DNA of 64,000 bases. It comes from Ascarosepion bandense. Taxonomy: Eukaryota > Mollusca > Cephalopoda > Sepiida > Sepiidae. Shown one piece after another: positions 49,985 to 59,880 of the stretch; the stretch's first letter is position 1; each line of letters begins with the position of its first letter. The position numbers and the translations under genes are program-made. The stretch is taken from assembly GCA_037127315.1 (NCBI GenBank), contig JBBBDQ010001293.1:1514501-1578500 (forward strand), written 5' to 3'. The notes under the pieces were generated by a model, which did not search any database, was not told where the DNA came from, and saw only the letters and a program-made list of their open reading frames with translations.

Positions 49985-50315
49985 AATGACGGAGATTGTT
50001 TGGGATTTGAGCTTGAACTTAAGCTGCTCCCTTAGCGCAAAAAAAAGGAAGTTGTGGTGAAGTATGATCACCCACGTCTTGAAATATATAAATGAAGAAG
50101 AACCCAACCATCATGTTATAGCTACAACAAAAGTAACAAAAAGTATGAGCTCAGTCGTCGGAAAAAACTACAAAAGACATAAACTTGTAGAGAGCCATGA
50201 CTGTCCAAATCTTGAAGTTATATGGCACATAGAAAATGTCCTTAAAACATTCAAAAAGTTTAACTCGTTTTTCCAGCACTTAAAGAACAATTAAATTTCA
50301 AAGCATTTTTCACTT
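49985..50315. other. Unassigned DNA with a 76-residue frame
   Basis: The plus frame at 50064-50294 (starting MITHVLKYINEEEPNHHV) has a normal amino-acid mix, but no domain I recognise, no splice or poly(A) context and no second copy here. It adjoins the left edge of the 470-bp inverted repeat and could be the decayed coding end of that element. Confidence 0.35.
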
Positions 50316-50319
50316 TCTT

Positions 50320-50800
50320 AATGATATATGTATGTATCTTTTGAAAAACAAACAATTACGAAATGGAATTTTATTCGTCTTGCAATGAATCCAATAATGT
50401 TTCCGTCACTGTATTTTATTTCCCAAAAATCATATTTGAACTTAGATTGTTATTTTATCTATCTTTACAATATTTGTATCCTAAATATGTATGGGCACAT
50501 GCGCGTATAACGGCTACGCTTTATACGCATGCGTAGTACTACGTACATTCACCTCGCCTCCAGTGCATGTGAGGTTCAAACGTGCGTGTTTGTAAAACGC
50601 ATAAAAGTCCCTCGAAAATGAAAGTGACATCACTGAAAATTATATTGCCGCTTTCAGGGTCACCTTCATTAATTAATCTTAGAATGTTTCAGCTTCCTTG
50701 AACAGTTCTCACGAAAGGTGTAGGCATTTTTAATGTAGTTTTATGCAAAACAGTTCATAACAGAATAAAATCAGATCCTATCGGCTTCTACAATTTCTTA
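50320..50800 (+). repeat. 470-bp inverted repeat, copy 1
   Basis: Shares with 54787-55258 (inverted) the words ATGGGCACATGCGCGTATAA, CGGCTACGCTTTATACGCAT, TTCACCTCGCCTCCAGTGCA, CAGGGTCACCTTCATTAATT and ATCCTATCGGCTTCTACAAT, with only scattered differences. The interior is CpG-rich (CATGCGCGTATAACGG...). No TG..CA ends or poly(A) are obvious. Confidence 0.88.
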
Positions 50801-51028
50801 ATTAAATTAACACTGATTTTCCTTGAAATGAAACGGAAAAGGAAGTAAGAACTCGGAAAATCTCCATAAATGGTAATATAGGAAACAGGAATTGGTTCAG
50901 TTATAATAAATTAACAGATAGTTGCCATTATTTATTGTAGGCATTAGTACCTGAATGGATACGAGAACATTTAGAAAGAAAAGAATCTACATTGGCGGAA
51001 TTTAAATTTATATATTTTATGATATCTT
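50801..51028. other. Unassigned AT-rich DNA
   Basis: No recognised feature. Confidence 0.4.
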
Positions 51029-51029
51029 T

Positions 51030-51345
51030 GTGCGTTGTGGTACAGTGGATACCCGCTCAGAACGAGAAATCGGGGAATCGTGTTCGAATTCCAGTTGAAT
51101 TCCTTGCATTCATTTACGCGCAAATACCCTTGGGAAAGGTATTTATCCGTCTCTTCTCTCCAGTTATGGGTGAAATAACAGGACAGATTGGGTTCTATAG
51201 CCTTGACTGGCAACCAGTCTAACGCAGAAACTAATGGTAACCGACTGCGGGATAATCTTCTGTCCATTCAGTCATGTCTCGAAAGGGACATGATCGCCCA
51301 AGCGTGTATTACGTATGGCACTTAACTGGCTGACTTGCTGAATAG
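51030..51345 (+). mobile_element. SINE-A, full length
   Basis: Head TGTGCGTTGTGGTACAGTGG with a consensus A box, B box GTTCGAATTC, and 3' end CACTTAACTGGCTGAC. It lies tail to tail with the next SINE-A. Confidence 0.92.
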
Positions 51346-51364
51346 GCCTAAACCCTAGTTAATT

Positions 51365-51566
51365 GCATGTCAGTCAGTTAAGTGTCATACGTGGTACATG
51401 CTTTGGGCGATCATGTCTCTTTCGACACATAACTGACTGAGTAGAAGATTATACCTCAATCGGTTGCCATTACTTTTTGCGGTAGACTGGTTGCCGGCCA
51501 AGGTTATAGAACCGAATCTGTCCTATTATTTCACCCATAACTGGAGGGAAGAGACGGGTTAAGATC
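51365..51566 (-). mobile_element. SINE-A, 3' part, split by a solo LTR
   Basis: GTCAGTCAGTTAAGTGTCAT through AGAGACGGGTTAAGATC. The rest of the element resumes at 51928 after the LTR. Confidence 0.88.
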
Positions 51567-51927
51567 TGTTGCGTTGCTTCGTTTTGGTATAGTTAGAAGA
51601 TAACACAAACTTGAATTAATGATGTTTATTTTTGGTATAAAACTTTAGATTTTTACATCAAGTTACAACCTTTAAATTTTGTGTGGATACAGGAGCAGAC
51701 TAGCTAAATTCTCTTCCCTGTGGGATGATAGTAATAAACGAGGCTATCCATTCTGAACTCTAGTCATCAACTGACTAGCCTCTTCCCTTTTTCAACTCTC
51801 CTACACAAAACTACTGTTCTTAACTCCTACCAAAACAAACGGTTCCTTATTTTGCCGCCCAATTTTGAATTTTTGGCGTCAATGTGTCTATCTTTTTAGA
51901 ACACACGCCATTTTATAAACCATAACA
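51567..51927. mobile_element. Solo LTR, 361 bp
   Basis: Begins TGTTGCG and ends CATAACA (TG...CA ends with a short TGTT/AACA inverted terminus) and is flanked by GATC on both sides, a 4-bp target duplication. Excising it restores a continuous SINE-A (GGGTTA-AGATC-TTTCCCAAG). On the plus strand GGTATAAAAC near 51634 could be a TATA box and AATAAA near 51732 a poly(A) signal, in LTR order. Family (Ty3/Gypsy or other) is not decidable without internal sequence. Confidence 0.75.
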
Positions 51928-52047
51928 GATCTTTCCCAAGAGTATTTGCGCGTAAATGAATGCAAGGAATTCAACTGGAATTTGAACTCGGCTCCCCAAT
52001 TTGTCGTACCGAATCGATATCTATTGCACCACAACGCACATCCTTGC
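51928..52047 (-). mobile_element. SINE-A, 5' part, split by a solo LTR
   Basis: GATCTTTCCCAAGAGTATTT to ACCACAACGCACATCC completes the copy that starts at 51365. Confidence 0.88.
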
Positions 52048-52529
52048 AGGCACTTTCTGAAAATGTAAGCTCTTTTAAGTAAATAAGCAGAAGCACGCAC
52101 ACACACGAGCAAATACTGCGCGCGTGTGTGCAAAGTTAAGAGGAGATGAAGGGAAATTGTGAAAAGATTATAAACGACGCGTATGATTTTCTTTCATTCC
52201 AATTTGAAGAAGCCGAACGCTCTGTTCAGCGTCTTTAGATCGAAAAAAAAAAGAAAATCTGTATATAAGGAAAACGCGTTGAGATATTTTTTTTAAGATA
52301 ACAGGGGTAATAAATTAAATTTTACGATAAGGGGTAATAAATTAAATTACCTTATCAGAATCATAATAGATCCACTTGAGTTATGATGGATAGTAGGTCA
52401 TCTACATCGACATTTTCAAACAGATCTACCAGGCAGTTCGTACTATAATATCTCTATCTCGTGAGAACGAGATTATCATATTTGAACAGGAAGTGTTTCG
52501 CCGTTTACAAATTACACCTTCCGACCTCT
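52048..52529. other. Unassigned DNA
   Basis: GGGGTAATAAATTAAATT is duplicated near 52305 and 52330. Nothing else is recognised. Confidence 0.4.
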
Positions 52530-52579
<50 letters not shown>

Positions 52580-52720
52580 ATCCGCAGGCAGATCTTTTTC
52601 GTTCAGTATCAGCATCAGTACGGTTAGACTCCGATTGCTTTTAACCCAGGATTGAAACCCGACCGAAATGGCGTCAGTCGGCGATTCTACCTCTGGGCAA
52701 TGGGCGTTCGGTAGAAGAAG
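52530..52720 (-). mobile_element. SINE-D with (TA)n tail
   Basis: Minus strand: GCCCATTGCCCAGAGGTAGA, TCGCCGACTGACGCCATTTC, GGTCGGGTTTCAATCCTGGG (clear B box), TCTAACCGTACTGATGCTGA and CCTGCGGATGACTA, followed by about 46 bp TA. The hammerhead core is broken (CTGATGCTGATACTG...GAAAAAG) but CCGTA and TGCGG, the two helix I strands, are intact. Confidence 0.8.
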
Positions 52721-52734
52721 GCAGACATTTTAGC

Positions 52735-52873
52735 GTGTATATTATCATTGTACCCGCCCAATAGCCAGAGTGCTCTAATCCATTACTGAATGAGCGATGC
52801 GTACATGCCAGAGTAGCTACTGTTTTTCAAAATCTACCATTCTTCCAGAGTGCTCAATCAGGGTGTGAGAGCG

Positions 52874-52876
<3 letters not shown>
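52735..52876 (+). repeat. Penelope-associated upstream block, copy 1
   Basis: GAATGAGCGATGCGTACATG, CCAGAGTAGCTACTGTTTTT and CAGAGTGCTCAATCAGGGTG + TGAGAGCGTA match 59786-59873. In both places the block precedes (TA)n and Penelope-like remains. Confidence 0.7.
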
Positions 52877-52934
<58 letters not shown>

Positions 52935-53110
52935 AAATATAACATACAATGAAGGTCTATTATGTTTAAACATGAGTAGCTCTAAACATCGTAGTTTTGC
53001 TTTAATTTCAGGTGAAAATAAAGACAAAAATTGTCCAACATTTGAATATTTTTTTATTTTGCTGGTTCTAATCTTTCGGCTCACATGAGCATCTTCAGAT
53101 AGGTTACAGG
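52876..53110 (-). mobile_element. Penelope-like terminal region, inverted
   Basis: Minus strand: CTGAAGAT-GCTC-ATGT-GAGC-CGAAAG, then CCAACATTTG-type and AATAGACCTTCATTGTATG-type blocks as at 33850-34010 and 60309-60480. It is opposite in direction to the GIY-YIG fragment that follows, giving the inverted layout common in Penelope-like elements. A 56-bp (TA)n lies at its outer end. Confidence 0.65.
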
Positions 53111-53460
53111 GACGTTAATATAAAGACATCCACCATCAAAGATGATTTTATCTTCTGTTGACATAAAACATAGGCATGTAGGTAATATTAGACAGATTTT
53201 ATTCGATAACACAATAATACTCACTCATACACACAGTAAAAAGAACCTTCAGATATTGGAGGTTATCTACATTAAATCAGAACAACCCACACTTAATAAA
53301 ATCACATTTCAATCTGGTCACATGACATTATATTACATTTAAACATGTGGTTCTGTTAACGCTCCGGTGGCTCATGCGGTGTGACGTCATAGAACCGCAT
53401 TACAAATTTACGACCTGCGTCTGCTATACACTGACTGTTATTGTTGCATTACAATGTTTT
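53111..53460 (+). pseudogene. Penelope-like GIY-YIG C-terminus and 3' flank
   Basis: Plus strand: DNTIILTHTHSKKNLQILEV, then IYIKSEQPTLNKITFQSGHM. A matching block lies at 59975-60120 (VILTHTHSQRNLQILEAMYI KSKQPTLNK). E-x-x-Y-I-K...Q-P-x-L-N is how the C-terminal endonuclease region of EN-containing Penelope-like elements ends. The reverse-transcriptase domain is absent. Past the stop, TGCGGTGTGACGTCATAGAA is shared with 33675 and 60155. Confidence 0.68.
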
Positions 53461-53524
53461 AACAAGTTGTACGTGATCAGGGACAGTGTGAAAGATCCTA
53501 GGAAAACATAATTGGTTTTGTTTC

Positions 53525-54205
53525 AATTTATTTGCAGAAAGGTCAGCCCTAAATGCCAAATACGGGGGGATACTAAAATGAAGCAGGAACAAAAATTTAA
53601 ATACCTGGGAAGTCTTCTAACAGAAGACGGAAAGTGCAACACAGAGATCCGAAGGCGAATTAGCATGGCGAAAGAAGCATTCCAGAAACTGAGTAAAGTA
53701 TTAAGAAACAAGATAATTTCTCTATAAAACAAAGAGAAGAGTACTGGATTGCTATGTGATGTCGGTTCTTTGATATGGCAGTGAATGTTGAACATTATCT
53801 TCGAAAATGAAGGAAAAACTTGAAGCAGCTGAAATGTGGTTCTACAGAAGGATACTGCGAATATCATGGATCGAGCATGTGAGCAATGATGAGGTGTTGG
53901 AAAGAATGGAAACGAAAAAGAAGTTAATACTGAGCATTAAGAAGAGACAGCTAAAGTTTCTGGGACATGCAATGTGAAAGGAGGGCTTAGAGAACCTGAT
54001 ACTAACAGGCCAGATAGAGGGAAAAAGAGACAGGAAGGAAAAAGCAGAGGATAACATATTTGAATGACCTGATCAGGTGGATGATGGAACGAGAGTGGCG
54101 TGGTGTTACGGGAGAAAGCGTTCTAAGAGCCACCAGGGATAGGGAGATGTGGAAAGCAATGTTCGCCTATGTCCTGAAAGGGCAGGGTACGTAGACGAAG
54201 AAGTA
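53525..54205 (+). pseudogene. LINE-A (RTE-like) 3' half
   Basis: Plus strand: MKQEQKFKYLGSLLTEDGKC, NTEIRRRISMAKEAFQKLSK, VLRNKIISL; then frame-damaged SSKMKEKLEAAEMWFYRRIL, RISWIEHVSNDEVLERMETK, KKLILSIKKRQLKFLGHAM and KEGLENLILTGQIEGKRDR. The 3' end has GCCTATGTCCTGAAAGGGCA and a GACGAAGAAG tail. It is the longest LINE-A fragment after the RT core. Stops and shifts (for example within HAM*KEG) show it is dead. Confidence 0.85.
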
Positions 54206-54588
54206 CAGCTGACTACTGTCTCGGACTTCAGTTAGGTGTGGAGCTGATTACTGACTCAGACTTCACCTAGGCGCGGAGACACAGAATACAACCACAAGGC
54301 AAGCAAATTTTAAATAGCGGAAGTTTCAAGCTACTTACTCATTAAAAGACTTTCCATTTGAAGTCGCTCCCTAAATATTCATATTTTTTTATCAACCATT
54401 AATAACCCTACGCAACTGTCTGACCTCTTTTACTGGCAGGTTTGCTTCCGTGCGTGAACTTGGCTCCCGAATACTAGAACAAAACATTTTTTTTTAATTT
54501 GTTACGCAAAATTTTCAACATATATATTTTCTCCAAAGCCGACTATTAATTTTCTTATTGCAACTTTTCACCTAGTTTAGGTTATTTA
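54206..54588. other. Unassigned DNA
   Basis: No recognised feature. Confidence 0.4.
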
Positions 54589-54589
54589 C

Positions 54590-54786
54590 ATTGATTATAT
54601 TGTTCAGATTGTTACTCTCATCTTTATTGCCATATTTATGACGATTCGGTCGTCTTTAGATGATATAAATTCTAAACTGAACCCTTTATTTCGATGGCTG
54701 TTCTCGTTCCATAAGTCATGTTACTTCTGGATGTCGTCGTCTTCTCAATTTAACTCAGCTACTCGTCAAGGACACATGGCCCAATT
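54590..54786 (-). repeat. Family F repeat
   Basis: TTGTTCAGATTGTTACTCTC, TGACGATTCGGTCGTCTTTA, AACTGAACCCTTTATTTCGA and CTCGTTCCATAAGTCATGTT follow family order, including the part before the hairpin that is missing in shorter copies. Confidence 0.75.
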
Positions 54787-55258
54787 GTAGAAGCCGATAG
54801 GATCTGATTTTATTCTGTTATGAACTGTTTTGCATAAAACAACATTAAAAATGCCTACACCTTTCGTGAGAACTGTTCAAGGAAGCTGAAACATTCTAAG
54901 ATTAATTAATGAAGGTGACCCTGAAAGCGGCAATATAATTTTCAGTGATGTCACTTTTATTTTCGAGGGACGTTTATGCATTTTACAAACACGCACGTTT
55001 GAACCTCACATGCACTGGAGGCGAGGTGAATGTACGTAGTACTACACATGCGTATAAAGCGTAGCCGTTATACGCGCATGTGCCCATACATATTTAAGAT
55101 ACAAATATTGTAAAGATAGATAAAATAACAACTGAAGTTCAAATATGATTTTTGGGGATTAGATTACAATGACCGAAACATTACTGGATTCATTGCAAGA
55201 CACTTGAGTAATATTCCATTTTGTATTCTTTTTTTCAAAATATACATACATCAGATAA
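54787..55258 (-). repeat. 470-bp inverted repeat, copy 2
   Basis: Inverted counterpart of 50320-50800, with ACACATGCGTATAAAGCGTA where copy 1 has CATGCGTATAAAGC. Both copies end in the same ACATACAT word on one side and CTACAATT on the other, fixing the repeat's ends. Confidence 0.88.
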
Positions 55259-55349
55259 AAGCGTTGGTTGCATCCAGTGAATAGACCGAAATATTTTGAG
55301 TTCTGTACCTAGTTACAGCAGTAGTGAAATAAAAATTTATCGAAATAAA
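55259..55349. other. Unassigned spacer
   Basis: Nothing recognised. Confidence 0.35.
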
Positions 55350-55580
55350 TGAAAACAATTAAGATATCCGGAAGTAGTATGACTCATGGAACGAGAACAA
55401 TCCACCCAGTGATCGAAATAAAAGGTTCAATTCGAAATTCCAATTACCTGATGAAGGTCGGGGCGTACAACAGCCGAAACGTCGAAAATATGGCAATAAA
55501 GATGAGGACAACGGTCCGAACTAAGTAAATAATATAAGTATTTCCAATGCCTCATCTCATAAATACAGACAAATATTATG
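55350..55580 (+). repeat. Family F repeat, most complete copy
   Basis: AAGATATCCGGAAGTAGTAT, GACTCATGGAACGAGAACAA, CCACCCAGTGATCGAAATAA, CCTGATGAAGGTCGGGGCGT, ACAACAGCCGAAACGTCGAA, ATAAAGATGAGGACAACGGT and CTCATCTCATAAATACAGAC are in order. The central CTGATGA...GGTC...GCC-GAAACG is a hammerhead-like hairpin with one extra base before helix II. Confidence 0.85.
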
Positions 55581-56166
55581 CTTTCATTATATTTTGATCT
55601 GGTCTTTATATCGAGAATTGATTGTCTGTGTCGACGATAGCGTAAATCATAGATTGAGAGTGAAAATCGATTGAAAAGAAACAGTGTTAGGAAAATACCA
55701 CAGTACAGAGGATTCCTTTCTTTGCCGGTACGAGATACCGCTTTAAAAAATAAAGCAGATCGTTCCAAATTCGATATTGTAGTATGTCGTGTCGTCTTTC
55801 AAGGTGCAGTTCAAATTAACCTCTCGAAGACTTGACATTGTCATCTGGGCAGCCAATTTAAACCTGTGTACGTGAATCATGAAATGATCTAAGAGTAGTA
55901 TAATCAATAAAGGAGTAATGGTTTCCCAAAACTCCTCATTTGATTTTGTACCACATGTTGTCAGTATTTATTAAATAAATATTGGTTGTTAATTTGGGAT
56001 TCTAATTTTTAATTAGAGTTTTAATTTCTAATGCTTGAGTTGGCTGGTTGATTTTCTTTAGCACCATTGCTACACGGGTCATTAAATACGAAATCTAAAT
56101 ATATTTTACGCAATCTTATACTTTCAACAACAGATATTTTGTACATCATTGCAGACTTTTAGATAA
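55581..56166. other. Unassigned DNA
   Basis: No recognised feature. Confidence 0.4.
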
Positions 56167-56167
56167 A

Positions 56168-56235
56168 GGTATGTTTGTTTGTTTGTTTGTTTGTTTGTTT
56201 GTTTGTTTGTTTGTTTGTTTTTGTTTTGTTTTTTT
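56168..56235. repeat. (GTTT)n microsatellite
   Basis: About 13 TTTG units and a T run form the A-rich 3' end of the minus-strand SINE-B that follows. GTTTGTTTGTTT also flanks its other end near 56401, so a target-site duplication is possible. Confidence 0.9.
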
Positions 56236-56402
56236 TGTAATCATATCACCCCGAGCAAGGCGGTAACGCCACTGATGTGCAGGGGGCTACATAGGAGTGA
56301 AAATATTGGAAAAGAGAAAGAGAATCCATATCCTAAACAGGGAACAAGGGATGAGCCTCTTCACCTGTTCAATAGACGTGGGTGGAGTGTGAACCAGGCG
56401 TG
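56236..56402 (-). mobile_element. SINE-B short element
   Basis: ATCACCCCGAGCAAGGCGGT, GATGTGCAGGGGGCTACATA and CACCTGTTCAATAGACGTGG + GTGGAGTGTGAACCAGGCG. Confidence 0.85.
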
Positions 56403-57188
56403 TTTGTTTGTTTGTTTTCGCTTCATAATTTGTAGATGGCAATTTGACGTTCACTTTAAACAAATTTACGCCATCGGCAATTTCCCCATACACTGATTTT
56501 TCTCTCACGTCCGACCAACACTTTCAAAACCAAAAGGCGATAGGAAATGGATAACGGGGTCAGATTTTGGTGACACTGGAATCTTCTAATCCTGAACCTG
56601 CATATTGACGGCAAATTTACTCATCAACGCCGTCATCATAAAGAAAGCGATCAGTAAAAAAAGAAATTAAATTCTTGTATACAAGATAAAGCCGTTGAAC
56701 ACGACAATATTCGACTGTAACTTTGCAAAATAATTTGCATAAATAACTTTCTCATATTCTTCCTTTCTTCATTTTTGTTGTTTGATTTTGATGATTGAAC
56801 ATGCGCATCAGATTTGGAAACACCCCTGGTTTCACTAATTTCTATTAGTAGTAGTATCAGTATCATTATTATTAGTAGTAATAGTAGTGTTTAAGTATTA
56901 ATCGAAGATAATAATGTTCTCAATTATTACTAATATTCATACTGATATCGATTATCTGAATAAATTCTAAAACTGGTTTTCGCGTAATTAAAGTCGATTA
57001 TTTTGTTCTTTTTATCGGCTAAACGAAGCAATATATTATATTACTAGTCGTATTTGAATCTACTAGCAAAATATTATTCCCTGAACACACTGATTATTCA
57101 CTTTCCTTTTTCTTAACAGCAATATGAATATGTGCTCTTTTTACACGTTTATTTTTTTCTCTTCAAGTACATTTTTAAATTATCGTTC
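56403..57188. other. Unassigned AT-rich DNA
   Basis: A TAGTAG/ATTATT repeat lies near 56843-56890. Nothing else is recognised. Confidence 0.4.
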
Positions 57189-57189
57189 T

Positions 57190-57612
57190 TTTTATTTATA
57201 TCATCGTTTCTTCGATCATCGTTTCTTATTATCTATGTTATCGTTTCTTAAATTATCGTTTCTTATTATCTATGTTATCGTTTTTTAAATTATCGTTTCT
57301 TATTATGTTATCGTTTCTTAAATTATCGTTTCTTATTATCTATGTTATCGTTTCTTAAATTATCGTTTCTTATTATCTATGTTATCGTTTTTTAAATTAT
57401 CGTTTCTTATTATCTGTTATCGTTTCTTAAATTATCGTTTCTTATTATCTATGTTATTGTTTCTTAAATTATCGTTTCTTATTATCTATGTTATCGTTTT
57501 TTAAATTATCGTTTCTTATTATCTGTTATCGTTTCTTAAATTATCGTTTCTTATTATCTATGTTATCGTTTCTTAAATTATCGTTTCTTATTATCTATGT
57601 TATCGTTTCTTT
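57190..57612. repeat. 37-bp minisatellite
   Basis: About 10-11 units of TTATCGTTTCTTAAATTATC + GTTTCTTATTATCTATG. Some units lack CTATG or read GTTTTTTAAA. Each unit holds two ATCGTTTCTTA half-units, so it grew from a shorter repeat. Confidence 0.93.
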
Positions 57613-58470
57613 CTTTCTTTCTTTCTTTCTTTTGTGCAATTCACTTATTATTCTTTGCTTCTTTATTTCATTTACTCAGCATATGTCTTTCTTTATCTTA
57701 ATTTCATTCCACCTGTTATTCTTCCGTTTTCTTTCTTTCAATCCAACATCATTTTTCCCTTTCTTACTTTTTTCTTTTTATTCCTTCTATCTATTATTCT
57801 ATCTCCCTTTATTTAATACGCTCGACATATCATTCTTTCTTCTCTCATTTCTTTCTTTTCCTAGGCTCTCCCTCTTATACTCTTAACGTTTCTTCTTTTG
57901 TGATTCTTTCCTCATTTATTTATTGACCTGCTTTTCCTTCTTCTTTTTTCTTCGCATCTTCTCTTTCCTTTATTTAGTTTCTTTATGTTCTTTATTTTTC
58001 CTTTTTCATTCTTTTTAATCGACTGCCTTCCTTTTTTTTTCCTAAAAATGATCTTACGTATTTTCTTTCTTTCTTGTTCTATTTTAATTTCTTTCATTTT
58101 CCTGGTTTTTCCTCATAGTTCCAGTTGAAACTTTCTTTCATTTTTTTTTTCATTCTTTTTTTTTTCCTACGTTTATTATTTATTTTCTTTTTTCTTTTCT
58201 TTCTTTCTGTAACGTTTTTGCGTTTCTTTCATTTTCTTATTTTTCATCTTTCATTTTTCTTTTATCTTTCCGTTCAACAGATTCTTTCTTTCTTCTTTGA
58301 TCATAATTTCCACCATATTGTTTTTTACTTTTATTTCTTGATAACATTTTCTTTTTTTCTTTCTTCATACAATTTATTTATTCACTTTTTTCTGTGCTTC
58401 CCTTCCCGCTTTCCTTCCTCTTTCTTTAAAACCATTACTTTTCCTTTCGTGTATTTTATAAGACACCCAA
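57605..58470. other. Pyrimidine-rich (C/T) tract
   Basis: About 860 bp of TTTC/CTTT-type sequence on the plus strand, starting with (TTTC)n. The 132- and 139-residue F/L/S frames are artefacts of this composition. Confidence 0.75.
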
Positions 58471-59015
58471 TTCTTTCATGTTATGCAAACGCTCAAAGAA
58501 GGAAGTGGGGATCAAATCAAGTTAAAATGAAATGCAAATCTTAAATAACGAATCATATTTATCTTTAGTTATTGAGCCGGGTGTAATCCTTCTTCGTTTA
58601 TCATTTGCAGTCCAACTTCTTTTCCCCCGATTCCTTCGTGGGATTCGCAGAATTGTTTTGCTATTCTTTATCGCAGAAATAACAATTACCTAGTGCTTTC
58701 CTTTGTCTTTCATTGCTTGCACAAAGAAAAGGAAAAAATCGAAAACAGAGCTCAAGAACTCCATCGCAACAGGAAGTGCTTTGCGATACGAATTTGAGCG
58801 CACTCATCTCTATGCCCGTCGTTTACCCATCAATATTCGTCACCTGAAACTGAATTTTTCTATTGAACATTTCTTTCAGCAAGTGCCGAGTCGGTGGTAT
58901 CCGTTACGACAAAATAGCTATCATTTTCAGGTGTTAATTTCAATAAAAAAATAATCTTTCGTCACCAAAATTTATAAGCTGAAATCAATTTCTCAATACA
59001 TTCTGATCTTTCGTT
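58471..59015. other. Unassigned DNA of more balanced composition
   Basis: The 83-residue frame at 58703-58954 has a normal residue mix but no recognised domain. No splice or poly(A) signal supports a gene. Confidence 0.4.
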
Positions 59016-59017
59016 TG

Positions 59018-59160
59018 TGCGTGGTTCATATAATGGATATTGACTCACAATGGGTAATCAGAGAGCTGAGTTCAAATCCCAATCAGGTTCATTACATTCA
59101 TTTATGTGCAATTACCTTTGTAGAAGGTAAGAATTCGTCTATTTTGTCCCCCCTCCCCCA
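59018..59160 (+). mobile_element. SINE head and body (SINE-A/5S-SINE type)
   Basis: GTGCGTGGTTCATATAATGG, GAGCTGAGTTCAAATCCCAA (B box GTTCAAATCC) and TTCATTTATGTGCAATTACC are the head and first body block. The copy ends in C-rich then TA sequence. Confidence 0.7.
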
Positions 59161-59184
59161 TATATATATATATATATATATATA
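59160..59184. repeat. (TA)n microsatellite
   Basis: Short TA tract at the edge of family K copy 2. Confidence 0.9.
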
Positions 59185-59345
59185 AAGGAAAACTCAACAC
59201 GTCATTTAAATTGGTTATAAATTATAATTCATTTCAATGAGCTTAATTAGCTCATGTCATCAGACCTTACAATATTCCTTCCATTTGGTACAAAAAAATT
59301 TGACGAAATAAGCATTTTATTTAACTGAAGAGAAGGACAAAAATA
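59185..59345 (-). repeat. Family K repeat, copy 2
   Basis: Same order and orientation as 4581-4735 (AAAACTCAACACG, TTTCAATGAGCTTAATTAGC, TTTGGTACAAAA). Confidence 0.75.
59205..59275 (-). ncRNA. Hammerhead-like ribozyme motif (family K, copy 2)
   Basis: Minus strand: GGT, CTGATGA, a C-U mismatch at 10.1/11.1, helix II ATGAGC/GCTCAT (six perfect pairs, loop TAATTAA), GAAA, helix III ATGAAT/ATTTAT (loop TATA), H17 = A, then ACC pairing with GGT. Compared with copy 1 the helix I pairs UGU/ACA became GGU/ACC, and the last helix III pair C-G became U-A. These are compensatory changes. Confidence 0.6.
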
Positions 59346-59471
59346 AAAAATAAAAATGAAAATAAAATAAAAAACAAAAAAAAAACATCCATTGAGCTCT
59401 CTATATAGATATAACACTTAATATTTTATATTAAGTTAATCTAGTTGGAATATCCTCACCGTTTACGGACT

Positions 59472-59527
<56 letters not shown>

Positions 59528-59736
59528 GAATATTTTCGCAACACAGAATTTCTCGTGTTTTGGAATCAATTTCGTTATGACTACATCTTCAAGAGATGAT
59601 TTTTGGCGTGACTAAAGAAAAAACTTTTTTTTTCAATATTTTGCTTTACTTTTATTTTGAGTATTGTAAAATGATAAGTAAACGTTAAGAACAGTAAAGT
59701 TCTTATTGTTCTTTCTTCACATTATTATATAAATAT

Positions 59737-59785
<49 letters not shown>
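59346..59785. other. Unassigned DNA with (TA)n and (TG)n(GA)n
   Basis: TA at about 59477-59523 and TG/GA at about 59737-59785. The segment 59525-59625 has a CTTGAAGAT...CGAAATT motif on the minus strand, too eroded to call a ribozyme. Confidence 0.5.
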
Positions 59786-59791
<6 letters not shown>

Positions 59792-59880
59792 AACGATGCG
59801 TATATGCTAGAGTAGCTACTGTTTCTTAAAGTCTACTATTCTCCCAGAGTGCTCAATCAGGGTGTGAGAGCGTATATATA
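59786..59880 (+). repeat. Penelope-associated upstream block, copy 2
   Basis: GAACGATGCGTATATGCTAG and CAGAGTGCTCAATCAGGGTG match 52790-52876, in the same position relative to Penelope-like remains. Confidence 0.7.

Noticed and set aside
50064..50294. 76-residue frame of normal composition
   Set aside because: Unrecognised and isolated, at the edge of a dispersed inverted repeat, without second-copy support.
51567..51927. MITE instead of LTR
   Set aside because: Inverted ends are only about 4-5 bp, and TG...CA with a 4-bp duplication, TATA and AATAAA fits an LTR better.
57488..58544. 132- and 139-residue F/L-rich frames
   Set aside because: Same composition artefact, in the second pyrimidine tract.
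58703..58954. 83-residue frame of normal composition
   Set aside because: No domain, no supporting gene signals, and length within chance for AT-rich DNA.
59530..59620. Another hammerhead (CTTGAAGAT...CGAAATT)
   Set aside because: C3/U4 are altered, helix II has only two pairs and helix III cannot be drawn. Too eroded to claim.
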